Source of the DNA: Orthonyx spaldingii
Taxonomy: Eukaryota > Chordata > Aves > Passeriformes > Orthonychidae
NCBI GenBank assembly: GCA_013397795.1
Contig: VZTJ01000523.1
Coordinates: 2,476,132-2,540,131 of the forward strand
Reading direction: 5' to 3'
DNA length: 64,000 nt
Position numbers and translations under genes: made by a program
The notes under the pieces: generated by a model
The model's database searches: none
The model's input: the letters and a program-made list of their open reading frames with translations, nothing else
Told to the model about the DNA's origin: nothing
Shown: positions 13,105 to 25,314 of the stretch, piece by piece
How positions within the stretch are numbered: position 1 is the stretch's first letter
Layout of the letters: the number at the start of each line of letters is the position of its first letter

Positions 13105-13318
13105 GAGAAAAAGGGGAGATTCAGGTTGGACATCAGGAGGAATTTCTCAGTGGAAAGGGCTGCCCAGGGAGGTCTGGAATCCCTATCCCTCGAGGTGTCC
13201 AAGGAAGGACTGGATGTGGCACTCAGTGCTCTGGGCTGGTGACAAGTTGGGAATGAGGCACAGGTTGGACTCGGTGATCCTGGAGTGCTTTTCCACCCTC
13301 TCTGATTCTGTGAGAGTT
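13105..13318 (+). mobile_element. CR1 LINE fragment
   Basis: 'ggttggacatcaggaggaat', 'ggaaagggctgcccagggag', 'gatgtggcactcagtgctct' and 'ttggactcggtgatcctgga' are in CR1 order, finishing with 'tctgattctgtgag'. 5'-truncated and non-coding. Confidence 0.92.
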
Positions 13319-13744
13319 GGATTGGGCCCACAATGTCGTGTGGATGCTCAGTAAATTCCTGCTGTCTGGGGCCAGGGACCGTGGGAGATGTCACCTGCAA
13401 GTGTAGAAGTTCCAGCCTGCACAAGAGGCAGTGGAACAAGTGCAAACCCCTCCCTGCAGCTGCCAGGGAGTCCTGCTGGGCTGTTTCCGTCCTTGGACAC
13501 GGTCAAGCAGGAATTTGGCTAAGGAAGGGCTGGAGCCTGGTGTGGCTGTGGCACCACAGGAGCATCCCTAAGCCTCACATTGCAGGATGGGGTTCAGAGC
13601 AGCCTGAGATGGGCTCTGGCAGAGGCAGGTCTGCAGCCACGTGGCAACGAATAATTTGGGAATGACTGAGGGAGGAGGTGATGGAATGGTGGGGGACAGC
13701 CCTTCCTTCACCTTGCTCCAGTGGAAATCCAAGCCACGGATCAG

Positions 13745-13835
13745 GGGTTTAAACCAACCTGGTCTAGTTGAAGGTTCCCTGCCCATTGCAGAAAGCTGGA
13801 ATGAGATGGTCTGGAAGGTCCCTTCCAACCCTGGG
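13745..13835 (+). mobile_element. Short CR1 3' fragment
   Basis: 'aaaccaacctggtctagttg', 'tccctgcccattgcag' and 'gagatggtctggaaggtccc' give the CR1 3' signature over about 90 bp. The terminal repeat is lost. Confidence 0.75.
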
Positions 13836-13977
13836 GACCTGCAGCAGGGTGTGGATGAGCAGGACACAGCCCTGGCTCCCTCATCCCAGCCTGAAGAGCT
13901 CCTGCTGCTCTCAACAGCTCCCAGATCCGCCGGGATTTTAGGAAGTGCTGGATCAGCTGTGGGTGGGACTCACCTGT

Positions 13978-13988
13978 GCTATAAATAC
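13978..13988 (+). promoter_or_regulatory. Isolated TATA-like motif
   Basis: CTATAAATAC sits in moderately GC-rich sequence, an unusually good TATA match with a G/C flank. No exon, donor site or reading frame follows within a few hundred bases, so a promoter is only possible. Confidence 0.15.
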
Positions 13989-14612
13989 CTGTCCTCTGCC
14001 AGAGCAGGGCTTGGAGTCAGCAAAACATTCCAGGACGTGCTCAGTCACACCCAGCCCTTGGCAGAATTGAGCATCTGCTTATTTTTAAACTTGTGCTTAA
14101 AAATTTGAGGAGGGGCTGGAGTGGTGCTGCCATGGGATGGCCAAGCTGGATGTCAATCATGATGGGTTTTGCTGCCTACCTGGAGCTCCAGGGAATGCTG
14201 CCCTCAGCTCTAATGCTTTTAAAGAACAAAAAGTAGTCCAGAGCTGTAAATATGGGAATAAACATTCCCACAAGTCATCTGCTGTTAATTTAAAGTCGAA
14301 TTAATTCATTTCAATCCAAAAGCAGCAGAGCAGCTTTCAGCCTCTGAAGACCATTGAATATTACACTTGATATCATCAGCAAAAGGATTGCAGGGCATGT
14401 TTTATTTCACCCAGAGCACTGAGTGCTGTGCCAAACTCTGTCTCCTGAGGGTCACTGCAAATGTGTTCTCCTGCTCTTCATACAATGTGGTTGTGCAATT
14501 CCTTAACTATTCCTGCCATTTTAGCTTGGAGGCTCCTCTAATGCAAAAGTGTTTCTTGGTCTCATGGACTTATCTCCCTTTAAATAAATAAATGTATGAG
14601 CAACCTTCCTTC

Positions 14613-14937
14613 CAGGGCCTGAAGGGGCTCCAAGAGAGCTGGAGAGGGACTTTGGACAAGGGCCTGGAGTGACAGGACGTGGGGGAATGGTTTTAGGATG
14701 ATGACAGATTTCAGTTGGGATGTCAGGAAGAAATTCTTGCCTGTGAGGGTGGGGAGGCCCTGGCACAGAGTGCCCAGAGAAGCTGTGGCTGCCCCATCCT
14801 TGGAAGTGTCCAAGGTCAACTTGGGTGGGGCTTGGAGAAATCTGGGACAGCGGGAGGTGTCCCTGCCCATGGCAGGGGGTTGGAAATGGATAATCTTTCA
14901 GGTGCCTCCCCATCCAAACCATTCCATGATTCCATAG
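14613..14937 (+). mobile_element. CR1 LINE fragment, about 325 bp
   Basis: 'ctgaaggggctccaagagag', 'gatgtcaggaagaaattctt', 'gagaagctgtggctgcccca' and 'gtgtccctgcccatggcagg' lead to a doubled CCATGATTCC-like tail. It is of the same subfamily type as the copy at 47148-47515 judging by shared blocks. Confidence 0.94.
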
Positions 14938-16534
14938 CCTCCCCTGTGCCGTGGTGCCACGGGAGATTTTTACCTGTAATATGGGAACCAGTCACTGCCC
15001 AGCAGAGAAGGTGCAAAGTGAGGAGCTCACCCAAACCCCCAGACAAGCTGGACTGTGCCAGGCCCAAGTAAAATTAAATCAGGAAACAGCAAATGGACAT
15101 TGCTGGCTTTAGATCTTCATTTACCTTTTCTTCTGCTTCACGTGGAGGAAAGATCTCGGTGGGAAGCAGGAACGTTGTGCAGCTGCCCCCGAGCACTGGG
15201 TGTCTTTGCCATGTTTGATTCCCTGCAGCTGCTCAGGGTGAGTTCATTACCTCCTTAAAGCAGGGATTCCTATTTTTACAGGGTGATTAGCAGGCTGATG
15301 GAAACACGGAGAGAGCAGAAACCCAAATATTTAGGCAGAGCCATAAAGCGCTTCCCAGAGCCGGCCCCGCAGCTGCAGCAAACGCTGGTGGTTTTCCGGG
15401 TGATACATTTTTCCTAAGGGATAAATTGCTGGAATAGCTTGAAGTGAGCATTGCCTTGTGCTTGCACGTCACTGTGCAGGGCAGAGCTGCACTGACAACC
15501 AGCAACAGGGTGGTTTGGCCTCACTGAGCTGTTCCCAGTCAGTTGTTGTTGTCCTGGTGTTGGATCCCTGGAGGAATGACGGATGTGGCGGAGCCGTGCC
15601 GGAACAGAGCAGCTTGGCTGGGACAAGGGACAACCTTCGGGGGGCAGAGAGCTCTCAAATTTTGGGTGGCTGTAGGTCTCCCCTCGTGGATGTACTCCAG
15701 GGCTGGGATGATTCCGTGCATCCTTCCCCGGCACATGGATGCTCATCCCAACCACGGCAGCGGAGCAGGTGCCAGCCCAGCTCACGCACTCCGGATTTAA
15801 TAAAGATCCATAGTGTTGCTGCTGAAAAGTCTGAATCAGTCTAGTGCTGCTTGATCTCTCCCTCCCTTTCAGCCTTCCCAGCTAATAATGGGCACATGGA
15901 AGTGATTAACGGAGCCTCGTGCGGCTGTTCCTTGTTGTTTGTGCTCCCTCAACGTGAGCTTTATCTCCCAGCACGAGGGGGACGTGTTTGGCATGTTGGA
16001 CCTGCTGGCTTTGCCAGCTGCAGGGAGAGCACCAGCTCCTCCCCACACCCCCGGAGCTGAGAATTACTGATTTTCTCCTGGTGATAAATATGTGACTTTA
16101 ATAACCAAGATAAGCTCAGTCTTTGCCTGCTCTGTGCAGTCTTTGTGTCACTTCTCCTTTGCTGAGCGATGCCCCAGGTGGATTTGGTCTTCAGCATGTT
16201 CTTGTGACCCTCTTTGTCCTGCCATCCATCAGCAGGATCCATGTCAGATGCCAAAATTGAGGATAGAGCGGAAAAGCAATGAAAATCTTCGAAAAGTTTT
16301 CCGTGTCCCTTAAGAAATCTCATTTGGTTTGACAAACATTTACTAGAAAGTTGGAGCTTGGCTCCATGTTCTGTCCAGCTGGCAGCCAATTCACAAAGTC
16401 ATCCAAAAATTGTTTGGAAACCCTGTTATTGACAACAGTAACCATTAACACACCCAATGGGCTAAAAAATCATATACATATGGGAGAAAATAAATGCAGA
16501 TCATGGGTATGTTTTGTGGAAATTAAGAAAAATT
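14938..16534. other. Intergenic, nothing recognised
   Basis: No repeat family, exon or RNA gene could be supported. Open frames at 15414-15844 on both strands overlap and have no recognisable domain. Confidence 0.45.
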
Positions 16535-16668
16535 AAGAATCATGGAATCACTGAATGGTTTGGGTTGGAAGGGAACTGAAAGCTCATCTTGTTCCATCCC
16601 TGCCATGGGCAGGGACATCTCTCACTATCCCAGGTTGCTCCAAGCCTTGTCCAACCTGGCCTTGTAAG
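16535..16668 (-). mobile_element. CR1 LINE fragment, minus strand
   Basis: The plus strand begins 'agaatcatggaatcactgaa', then 'gggttggaagggaactgaaa', 'tgccatgggcagggacatct' and 'cccaggttgctccaagcctt', the reverse complement of the CR1 3' end. Confidence 0.92.
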
Positions 16669-19584
16669 ACTGAAAATATGGAATTATGAAGATGGTGAGA
16701 AATCCCTCCGGGAGCTTGGATGGATCTCACCCAGTTTCAGGTTTTGAATCTTGGTTAAGTTCTACCAACCTTTTTCCTTTTCTACCTCTTTTTGACCCAA
16801 CTTACCCCAAACCCTTCTCAGATGAAGAACATCCCCCTGGAAGGGCTGCTGGGCATGGCTCGATCTCCTTGGGATTGTTTGAATAACTTTGGATGTGCTC
16901 TTTATGTCTGGAGTGCTTGTTTTGATCTTTGTTTGAATAATACTTGGAGTGTTGATCCATGACGTGGTTTCCTACAGCCTCCAAAGAGGTGCAAGATAAC
17001 AAAAGAGATATTGTTGACTTTAGCAGTTTCTTTAATTAATTCTTTAATTTCTGTCATTAATTCTTTAATTTTCTGTCATTCTGTCATTAGCACTGCCAAG
17101 GCCACCACTAAACCACGTCCCCAAGTGCCACAGGTCTTCTAAGCACACCAAGGGCATTTTGTGGCAATTATAATATAATTTAAATGATTTTTTATCTTTC
17201 TTTGTGGCTGGAAGTCTGGAAGCTTTTGGGCATTTCCTAAATCCATTAATTTATGGGAAGAGCACCACTGAGTGATTGGGAGCTGGGGAAAATCCTCTCA
17301 ATGTGAAAAGCTAAAACTAAATGCAGAGACTGAAGCAAACGTTCATGTGCTGGCAAAATGAGATGGTTCTGTTTTCCTTTCTAATTCCTGGGTTTCTGGG
17401 AAATGTTAGGAATTGTCAGTTAATAATCCATAAAAATGGTGGCAGAGGTTAAAGCACAGAGTACCCAGGGCCATCACATCCATCCTCTCTCCCCGCTCTG
17501 AGCTTTCCAACTTGGAGACACCCCCATTTCCTTGGAGTTTAACCAAGCACAGCTTCACCCCCTGGGAATGTTGTGGGAGTTCTCCCTCCAGGGATGCACC
17601 TGCTAAGAAATACAAGGAAACCTGGTAGGAGCTCATAATATGGGAAGAAAAGGTGACCCAGGTTCTCAGCATGAAAGGGGGACACACGTTGAGTGCAGAG
17701 TCACACAGGTGTGTGAGGACTAACGGGATCTCCCCGCCAAAAACCCCTTTTCCTGTCTGTTGGACCACAAAACCCAGGCAGAAGAAACACCTGGTGCTCC
17801 AGGGGTTGTTTGTCATGTTGATAAAAGAGGAAAGGAGCAGTTTTACCACACAGACAACACATCCCAGCAGCACCCAGGTCAGCACACACCTCTTAAATTT
17901 TATTCTTTGTGCAAAATAAGCCTTAAAATGGGCTGAAGTTGTATTTTTGTTCAGAAATAATAAATTGCAGAGGAATGCACCCACCAGAGAGCTCTGGTCT
18001 CATCTTTGGGCTCTTCCAAGTGATCTGTCCTCATCCACAAAGTACAGGAGCTGATGCCTTTGGAATATTCCCTTGGGATTGCCTGGAGTGGTCTTGTCCA
18101 AGGACGACCCATGGTTCATTTACTGGGCCAGCAATGAGCCACGAAGATCTTTTCCATGAATAAAAAAAATTCCCATTTCTATATCAGCATAAGATTTAGT
18201 CCCTCTCCTTGTTCTGAGCAACTGTTTGACTCTTTGCAAGGAAGTGATCAGGTGTTCTGGAAATTCAATTAATTCCTTGGGCCACAGGGTAGTTCTAAGA
18301 CAAGGAGTTAAACTTATTTCCTTTTCCTTTGTTTTTAAGCTCATTTTCATTGTGTCCAGAGCATAGCTGAGATAAGCTCTGCAGTAAACACACATCAGTA
18401 CCAGATTCTGCAAGGAAACATATTTTTGTCCTTTTTTTTCCCCCTTAAACCAGGGCTTTAACTGGATCCTTGTCTAATTCTCAAGGTCATTGTTAAATAT
18501 TTTAAATACTTGGTGAAATGCCAAAATATTTTCACTGCCTGGAGTTTTCTCTTTGGAGAATTCTTGCAGACAAGGAAATGTGTCATCTTCAGCAGTTGTG
18601 TCAAAGAGAAACCTGCCTTGACAAGCATTTTTGTGACTCAGGAACTTGACTGAAGTTTTATTTATATTGAGTGAACTGAGTGTCTCAGGGTATATTTAAT
18701 CACCAGCAGCAGTATTTAATTTAATTTATTTTATTTTATGGATTTAACCTCTGCAGTGGGACTGTGACTATTATAGATTTTATTTACTAGGGAAAAATGG
18801 TTTCATTGCTGTGGTTTGTATTAAATCTGGGCTGAAACCATCTGCAGGCCTTAGATGGGCCTGGCTGAAGCAGGGGAAGGCCTGGTGGTCCCTCATGCTT
18901 GGGGCACATTCCCTCTCCAGGAACATCCACAGGGCTGGGGAAGGCAAACGGGACAAACTGAGAGAAAAGTGGATTTTTCTTTTCTTCACACCCAATTGTG
19001 GGAAATCATTTTGCAGTGAAAGCCTCTCCCAGGCAAGGCAAGGGCTCCTTGGTGGTTTGGGCCAGGCCTTAATCTACGGTGGAATAATAATGCCTGAGCA
19101 AGCCTGGATCTTGCCACAGCTTGGTTTTATCTTTTCTCAATTTTATCCTGTGAAAGAAATGAATTAAGATCTTTCTGTGATAACTTTTCACCATCACTTT
19201 CCTTGGGGAAGGAGCTGAGGGAGCTTAAACAAGGTTGGAGTTTGTAGCAGGCCTGTGCTCTGCACTGACTGTGGAGATTGACCACAAATTTATGGTTGCT
19301 CTGATTGGGAATTTTGATTTGCTAGGAGGAAGGAGCAAACAGAACTCTCCAAATGTGGATTATGAATGGATGAGGCCTTTGTGATCCTTTTGTGAGAGCA
19401 AGGGAGCATTATCAGCCAGAAAAAATTGAACTTGATCAAATCCAGTAATCTTTATTTCCTTCCAAGCCTTAACTTTGATTTCTGCAGGTGATTTACAGTG
19501 AAACTCCAAAGCTTCTGGAAGCACTGGGCATTATCCCTGTTACAGGGCTGGGCTGGGCTTCATTCCCATTGGTTTTTCCATGAA
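16669..19584. other. Intergenic, AT-rich
   Basis: It contains the TTAATTCTTTAATTT-type direct repeats listed separately and several AT-rich runs (17161-17200, 18711-18740). The 192-codon minus frame at 17406-17984 has no recognisable domain and is not called. Confidence 0.4.
17027..17091. repeat. Short AT-rich imperfect tandem repeat
   Basis: The unit TAATTCTTTAATTTCTGTCA recurs about two and a half times with small indels, ending in a doubled TTCTGTCAT. Confidence 0.75.
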
Positions 19585-19770
19585 AAAAGGTGGTCAGCTG
19601 TTGGCACAGCTGCCCAGGGCAGAGGTAGAGCCCTCATTCCTGAGGGTTTTAACAGCCATTTGCAGGTGGCACTTGGGGACATGGGCCAGGGGTGGGTTTG
19701 GCAGTGCTGGGGGAATGGCTGGACTCAATCTTAGTGGGTTTTTTTCAATTTAAATGATTCCATGAGTCTG
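19585..19770 (+). mobile_element. Degraded CR1 fragment
   Basis: 'aaaaggtggtcagctgttgg', 'agctgcccagggcag', 'caggtggcacttggggacat' and 'tggctggactcaatcttagt' follow CR1 order; the tail 'aaatgattccatgagtctg' is eroded. It looks older than the other copies. Confidence 0.8.
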
Positions 19771-21730
19771 GGCTGGGGTTTAAAGGGCAATGTGCCCCAT
19801 CCTAATGGGCCCCTGGCTGTGGGGACAATGTGGGGACAATTTCCTCACAAGTGTGGACGTTCCTGGTTGACTCTGTGACAGGGAGAAGGGCACTGAGCAG
19901 GGGAGAAGGGCAGGACAAGGTGTGGGTCTGACATCTGCCACTGTCACCACCACCCTGGGCAGGGAAGGGCTGCCTGGAGGTGTCTGCTCATAATTAATCA
20001 ACAGCAGCAGGAACCAGGAGGGATTTAATGCAAAAGGTTACAAAACGTGGCTTGCTCTGTAGAGAAAACAAAGATCTTTTATTTTGCGACTAACGAATCC
20101 CTTCTTCCCCCCTTTGTGGCTTTCTTCCCCTTCTCAGGGAAGAAGAGAGTAGAAGTTGGGATTCATTTCTTCTTTAATTTCCTTGCCCATAATGAAAATT
20201 CAGGAAGACCGTAATTCACATAAGCACATTCCATGGAGTGAGGGGAGAAGACTGAGGGGAGAGGTGAGATTCCCAAGATTTAGCAAGTGGAGCCATCATC
20301 CAGCCCTGGAGGAGGCTGGAGTGATGCTCTTTGGGGCTCTTGGCAGTTTTGGGGTATTGAAGTGGCTACAAACTGGCACAGCTTTAGAAGAGAGGCAAAA
20401 GGTGATGGCTAAAAACCTGACTGGACTAAAACCTGACTGGATTAAAACCTGACTGCCTAAAAACCTGCTCTAACCACCAATAGAGGTGGTTGGGGGAAGT
20501 ATCACTGGGGTTATTATTTCTTTACGATCTCTTCTCTGGCCTCCTCAATATTTGTTTTACTCCAACATCTGCTTTTCATCCGTGCTCTCTGTCCATGTAG
20601 GTATTCAAAAATGCCTTCCTTCTTCCAGCTGCTTTCTGTGCCTCCTGCCTTGTCAATGAAACGTGCAGATAATTGAATTCAAAAATCACTTTAAAATAGG
20701 TTATTGAGTCTTTCACACACAAATAATTAAAGGAGTAATGTCAGCTGCCTTCCACACAAAGGAAGTTGGAGGAAAAGAGCAGGATGAGCCTGAAATTTCT
20801 CAGGAATCTGAAAGGAGGCTGAAGCCATTCTGTAGTTCCAATTTGAGGTGTTTTCCCACCTTTCCACCTGATGGATTTTAAGCTGTTTCCCAGCCCTTTC
20901 TCTGTGCATTTGGAGCAATCAGATCCCAAGCTGTGGGTCAGCCTTTGAGCCCAGGATCCACCTCTGGAGCATTGGGATTCCCGGGAGAGCAGCTCCTTGT
21001 GGCCAAGCATGCAGCCTTGGTGTCAGAAATCCCTGACTCCTTGGCTTTTGGCACCGGTTGCCATGAAAACGTCTCAGTCCTGGCACGGCAGGTCCTGGCA
21101 GCTGTCTCTGAGCCCTGGCACAGCAGGTCCTGGCAGTTTCACGCTGCTGGGAGGGGGGGTTGCACGAGTGGGGGTTTGCAGTTATTCCATCCCACTTTCA
21201 GCTGAAACGGTCTGACCCTCCTCCCTCCTCCCTGAGACACGCGGGGTTGTTGCTCTTGGATTAAGGAGCTGCAGCTCCGAGGCTTTTCTCAAAAGCAAAT
21301 ACAACTTTTGACCTCAGTGAGGAGCAGATTTTGCCTGGATCCAAGGCCAGCGGCTCCACGAGGCTCCTGATGCCTCCTCCCTCTATTCTCACTGCAGCCC
21401 CCTAGGAAAAAAAACCCTTTTTCTTCACAGCAAATCCCTCTGCTTTTGATGTTTTTCCCGTTCTTTGTTATTTATCTCCTTGGGCAAAGCTCGCCCTTGG
21501 AATAACACCCCTGCACACTGCAATATCTGTGTGTTCCTGGGGCTGAGCTTCTCCTGCATCTTGGATCAGCCACAGAACAGGCAAATCTGCATTTTCCCAT
21601 GTCGGTGATCAGCAGTGAGATTTGGAGCCCCAAGATTGAAAATTGGGCAGAAAATACTCCCAGGCTCAGGTGAGGTGGTCTGAAGCATAACCCACCTTCC
21701 AGCCTGGAGGGAGAATGGGGTTTGCATCCC
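19771..21730. other. Intergenic, nothing recognised apart from small tandem repeats
   Basis: Besides the 20409-20472 repeat there is an imperfect ~42-bp duplication around 21080-21138 built on 'agccctggcacagcaggtcc'. No exon or mobile element is supported. Confidence 0.4.
20409..20472. repeat. Four-copy 16-17 bp tandem repeat
   Basis: The unit (C)TAAAACCTGACTGGA is repeated about four times with one- or two-base differences, the last copy diverged. Confidence 0.8.
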
Positions 21731-21953
21731 TTCCTCCTTCTCCTTCTCCTCCTCCTCCTCCTCCTCCTCCTCCTCCTCCTCCTCCTCCTCCTCCTCCTCC
21801 TCCTCCTCCTCCTCCTCCTCCTCCTCCTCCTCCTCCTCCTCCTCCTCCTCCTCCTCCTCCTCCTCCTCCTCCTCCTCCTCCTCCTCCTCCTCCTCCTCCT
21901 CCTCCTCCTCCTCCTCCTCCTCCTCCTCCTCCTCCTTCTCCTCCTCCTCCTCT
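21731..21953. repeat. (TCC)n/(CTC)n microsatellite, about 220 bp
   Basis: A nearly pure TCC trinucleotide run with a few TTC interruptions at each end (about 21738-21747 and 21935-21938). One strand is entirely pyrimidine and the other entirely purine. Frames through it translate as poly-Pro, poly-Leu or poly-Gly and are artefacts. The mirror symmetry of such tracts permits intramolecular triplex formation. The length may be mis-assembled in a short-read genome. Confidence 0.98.
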
Positions 21954-22105
21954 TTTTCGTTTAAGCTTTCTGAGCAAACAGCCCATCATAAGGAAAAGTG
22001 ACTGGAAAAAAGCTGCCAGGTCATGGCTCTGATATCTATGAGGTGTAGGAGACTTTAAGGAAAGTAACAAGGAGCAGAATTGGGGCCAGGTGGGATCAAG
22101 GTCTG

Positions 22106-22141
22106 CAAGCCCTGGAGGTCCCCAAGCCCTGGAGGTCCCCA
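22106..22141. repeat. Direct duplication of an 18-bp unit
   Basis: AAGCCCTGGAGGTCCCC occurs twice back to back. No function is suggested. Confidence 0.8.
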
Positions 22142-22814
22142 AAGCAGCCCTGAGAGGAGCCCTGAGGTTGGTGTCCACCTGGGTTCACATCCCCTGCTTT
22201 TGTTTAGCAGGCAGAGGAAAGTCTCCTGTGCTTCTGCCTCTTCCTCCATCTGAAAATGTAAACTATGGTAAAGTATCTGCTTATGGTGTGACCTCTTCAC
22301 TTCAGTGGGGGTTCTGTTCTGGGGTGAATTCCAGCAAACCACTGTGTATACAAGGAAAATGCCTTTTTTTGGTGTTTTCATGTCCATTAAAATGCTTGGG
22401 GGAAAAGCAGGAGAGTTTTCATGGCTCACCCAGGAAAGTTGAGGGAATAAATATTTCTACTCCACTGTTTAAAGAAATAAAAGGAAAAATGAATAAACTA
22501 AAATCAGTTTTAAATACTTGTTTGGTTCCTCCTGTGCTGATGCATCTGCTGAGTTTTAAACCAGTGAGATGCTGGGTTTTCCCAAACTCAGGTTTGCAGC
22601 AACCAGGAACAAACTCAGCCCTGCCAGGACTTGGAGCTGGCAGGAGCTCGGGTACCCCAAGTCACCATTTATAATTCCAGGGGGGATTTAGCCCACTCTG
22701 GGGACAGGGCTGTGCTGGACGGACAAAGCCCTTCCCGAAGGATTCTGGCTCCCCACCGTGGCAACAGCATGAGTTGGGCTGGGGAACGTGCCAGAAGAAG
22801 CAGCCCAGGGTGAT

Positions 22815-22947
22815 GAGGTTGGAATGCATGGAAAGGCGATGGACAGGGCTGGGAGCAGCCTGGTCTGGTGGAAGGCATCCCTGCCCATGGAAGGGGCTGG
22901 ATTAGGTGGCCTTTAAGGTTCTTTCCGACAGAACCATTCTGTGGTGG
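22815..22947 (+). mobile_element. CR1 LINE fragment (3' end)
   Basis: 'gctgggagcagcctggtctg', 'aaggcatccctgcccatgga' and 'ggcctttaaggttctttccg' lead into 'accattctgtgg', the CR1 3' terminus. Confidence 0.88.
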
Positions 22948-23799
22948 CCAGTGGCAACTGAGCACTGGGAGTCACAGCCCCTGGGAGCTGCTGCTCCAGG
23001 AGCTGCTTCTGCAAAGGGCTGGGGGAAATGACAGTTCCTGTGAGGGACAGGCAGGGTCCCACGCTTCCCCACGCTCACCCGGCTCTGTAAACAAACTTCC
23101 GTGTGCCTGGAGACAGATCAGAGCCCGGGACTCTGAGCCTCTGCTCCTCAGCACGCTCAGGGAAAAGCCAAGAGCAATAGATTTATGGAATCCAAACATC
23201 ACAAATGCAATTTATTTACACTGCTGATGCCGAAAGGAGAAGCAGATGCTTCTGGTTTGGATGCCTGTCCAGCCTAATTTCAGGAAAACGTGGGAGTCAG
23301 TGAGAGGGAAGGGAAGGAATCAAAATGTTCAATGTGTCACCCCCAGTTACTGTCCTGGTCCATCCCTGTCACATCCTCGCAGCCGTGTGTGCCTGAACCC
23401 ACAGCTCAGCTCTCCAGGAACAGCCTCGGGAGCCACCCCTGCACTGCCAATCCTGTTTTCCCTAATTATCCTGTAAGAGATCCATCCAGGATACCTCCAG
23501 CAGGGCCACAGCCTGGGCCAGAGGGTTGCAGAGCAGTGCAGGGCTCTGGCTGACTCCGTGTGGCAATGGCTTGTCCTCACCCAAACAATCCTGGGGGCAA
23601 AGGAGTGGATAAACAGCCCCCTCGGGATGTATTTGGCACGGTTATACCATGCAAGGGCGAGGTCCCAAAACCACGTCTGAGTAAAAGGGAATTGTGTGGC
23701 CACTGAAAGGTGTGTTTGGGGACCAGCTGTGGAGCTGGCTGTGACCTGCTGCCTCCTGTGCCACAGTGTGGGATCAGACTGGTCCCTTGGGAGGACCTC
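22948..23799. other. Intergenic, nothing recognised
   Basis: No repeat, exon or RNA gene supported. Confidence 0.4.
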
Positions 23800-24021
23800 C
23801 AGTGCCATCCCCTGCTATAGTCAGGGACATTTTCCTCTATCCCAGGTTGCTCCAAGCCCTCTCCAACCTGGTCTTGGACACTTCCAGGGATGGGGCAGCC
23901 ACAACTTCTCTGGGCAACCTGTTCCAGGGCCTCACAATCCTCAAAGGGAAGAATTTCTTCCCAATATGCCATCTAACCCTGCCCTCCTTCATCCTAAAAC
24001 CATTCCCCTGTCTTTGTTTTT
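23800..24021 (-). mobile_element. CR1 LINE fragment, minus strand
   Basis: Plus-strand blocks 'atcccaggttgctccaagcc', 'ttggacacttccagggatgg', 'ttctctgggcaacctgttcc' and 'aattcttcccaatatg'-like text are the reverse complement of the CR1 3' region. The very 3' tail is missing. Confidence 0.93.
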
Positions 24022-24084
24022 AGGCAAAGGCCTGCCTGCCTTTGCCCAAAGCGTGTGCCAGAGCAAAGCAGGGTTTTCCTCGGG

Positions 24085-24320
24085 GCTGGTTTGATCCATC
24101 TCGCTCCCAGCAGAGGGCACGATGTGCAAACGAGAGCGGTGATTCCCGGCCAGGAGCGGTTCCAGGAACGATGCAACAAACGGGAAGGAGAGCCAGAACC
24201 CCCAGACGGGACGTGTCAGACACGGCGTGTCCTTGCGGTGGCCGGGGCCACTCACGGCTCCCAGCTCGGGGTCAAACACCTTCTCGCACTTTCGAGAGCG
24301 CTTGGTTTCGTTATTAAACC
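24085..24320. promoter_or_regulatory. Small CpG-rich patch
   Basis: About 230 bp with many CpGs in a CpG-poor neighbourhood, starting at the CTCF-like motif. No exon or splice junction seen. It may be a distal regulatory element; this is inference from composition only. Confidence 0.3.
24107..24120 (+). promoter_or_regulatory. CTCF core motif match
   Basis: CCAGCAGAGGGCAC matches the vertebrate CTCF core CCASYAGRKGGCRS at every position. It lies at the start of a CpG-rich patch next to a CR1 copy. Occupancy cannot be read from sequence. Confidence 0.45.
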
Positions 24321-25144
24321 CCCCGGCATTCGGAGGAACAACTGTGAACTCAAGAAAATAGAGCCAGCATCTGTTAGAAGAAACTAAATTGCCTTTAAAT
24401 TTCTGGAATTTTGATCTCAAAAGAGCAACATTTCCCGAGAACATTCAATGTCTTCCAACACCGTGATTTACTGTAGGGAGCAAATCCATCTCCTAAATTC
24501 AATCTGCTCTGTGGGTTGTGTGGTGTCTCAATCCAACTGTTTGGGTTATGGGTGCTTCAGAAAACTCATCTCTAAAAATGACTTAGTTCTAGAAAAATAC
24601 CTTCCTGACCAAGTCTCTCCTTCTCCCCGGATTATTATCAAACTTCCCTTGAAAGAGGCTTCCCAGCAAAAGCAGGAGAAAAGTTCCCTTCTTGCCTGAA
24701 CCATTAAGTAAGGTAAACATGCTGTATAACCTCAGCTGTGCAATTTAAGGATTTTGGTCATTCCCGTGACATGGGAATTCCCCTTTCATGGGCACCATTA
24801 CATGTCTATTCCAAAACTTCATTTGTTTCACCTTTCTGCTCACATGGTGCTGCTGCAGTGATGCGAGTCCTGGCTGACACTCACTTAAAAGTGATGAAAC
24901 CTAAACCATTTTTCTTCCAAGAGGCAAAGTTTACACAAATCTGATGTCCTGGAAGAGCTTCTTCTGAGAAGGAAATGCCTTCCTGCAGCTGCCCCATGCC
25001 AGCTGTGTCCTGCTCATTCGTGTTTCCACTGGAATTCCCTGTTGCAGAGGGATGGGTGCCTCTCCCTGCACCCCAGAAAAGGCTTTTGTGGTCCTGGAGA
25101 GGATGGATCGGGGGTTTGGTGCAGGAAATAGCTCCAAGATAAAC
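24321..25144. other. Intergenic, nothing recognised
   Basis: Average composition; no repeat or exon supported. Confidence 0.4.
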
Positions 25145-25314
25145 ACAGGCTGTCCAGAGAAGCTGTGGCTGCCCCATCCCTGGAAGTGCCCACGGCTGAA
25201 CAGGGTTTGGAGCAACCTGGGATAGTGGAAGGTGTCCCCACACACTGCAGGGGGTAGATTAGATTAATTTAAGGATCCCTTCCCACCCAAACCATTCCAT
25301 GATTTTGTGATTCC
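25145..25314 (+). mobile_element. CR1 LINE fragment (3' end)
   Basis: 'gaagctgtggctgccccatc', 'tttggagcaacctgggatag', 'gtggaaggtgtcc' and 'cccaaaccattccatgattt' occur in order, ending at 'gtgattcc'. Confidence 0.93.

Noticed and set aside
17406..17984. 192-codon minus frame
   Set aside because: No motif and no codon bias; judged chance.
21666..22178. Poly-Gly, poly-Pro and poly-Leu frames
   Set aside because: Translations of the (TCC)n microsatellite.
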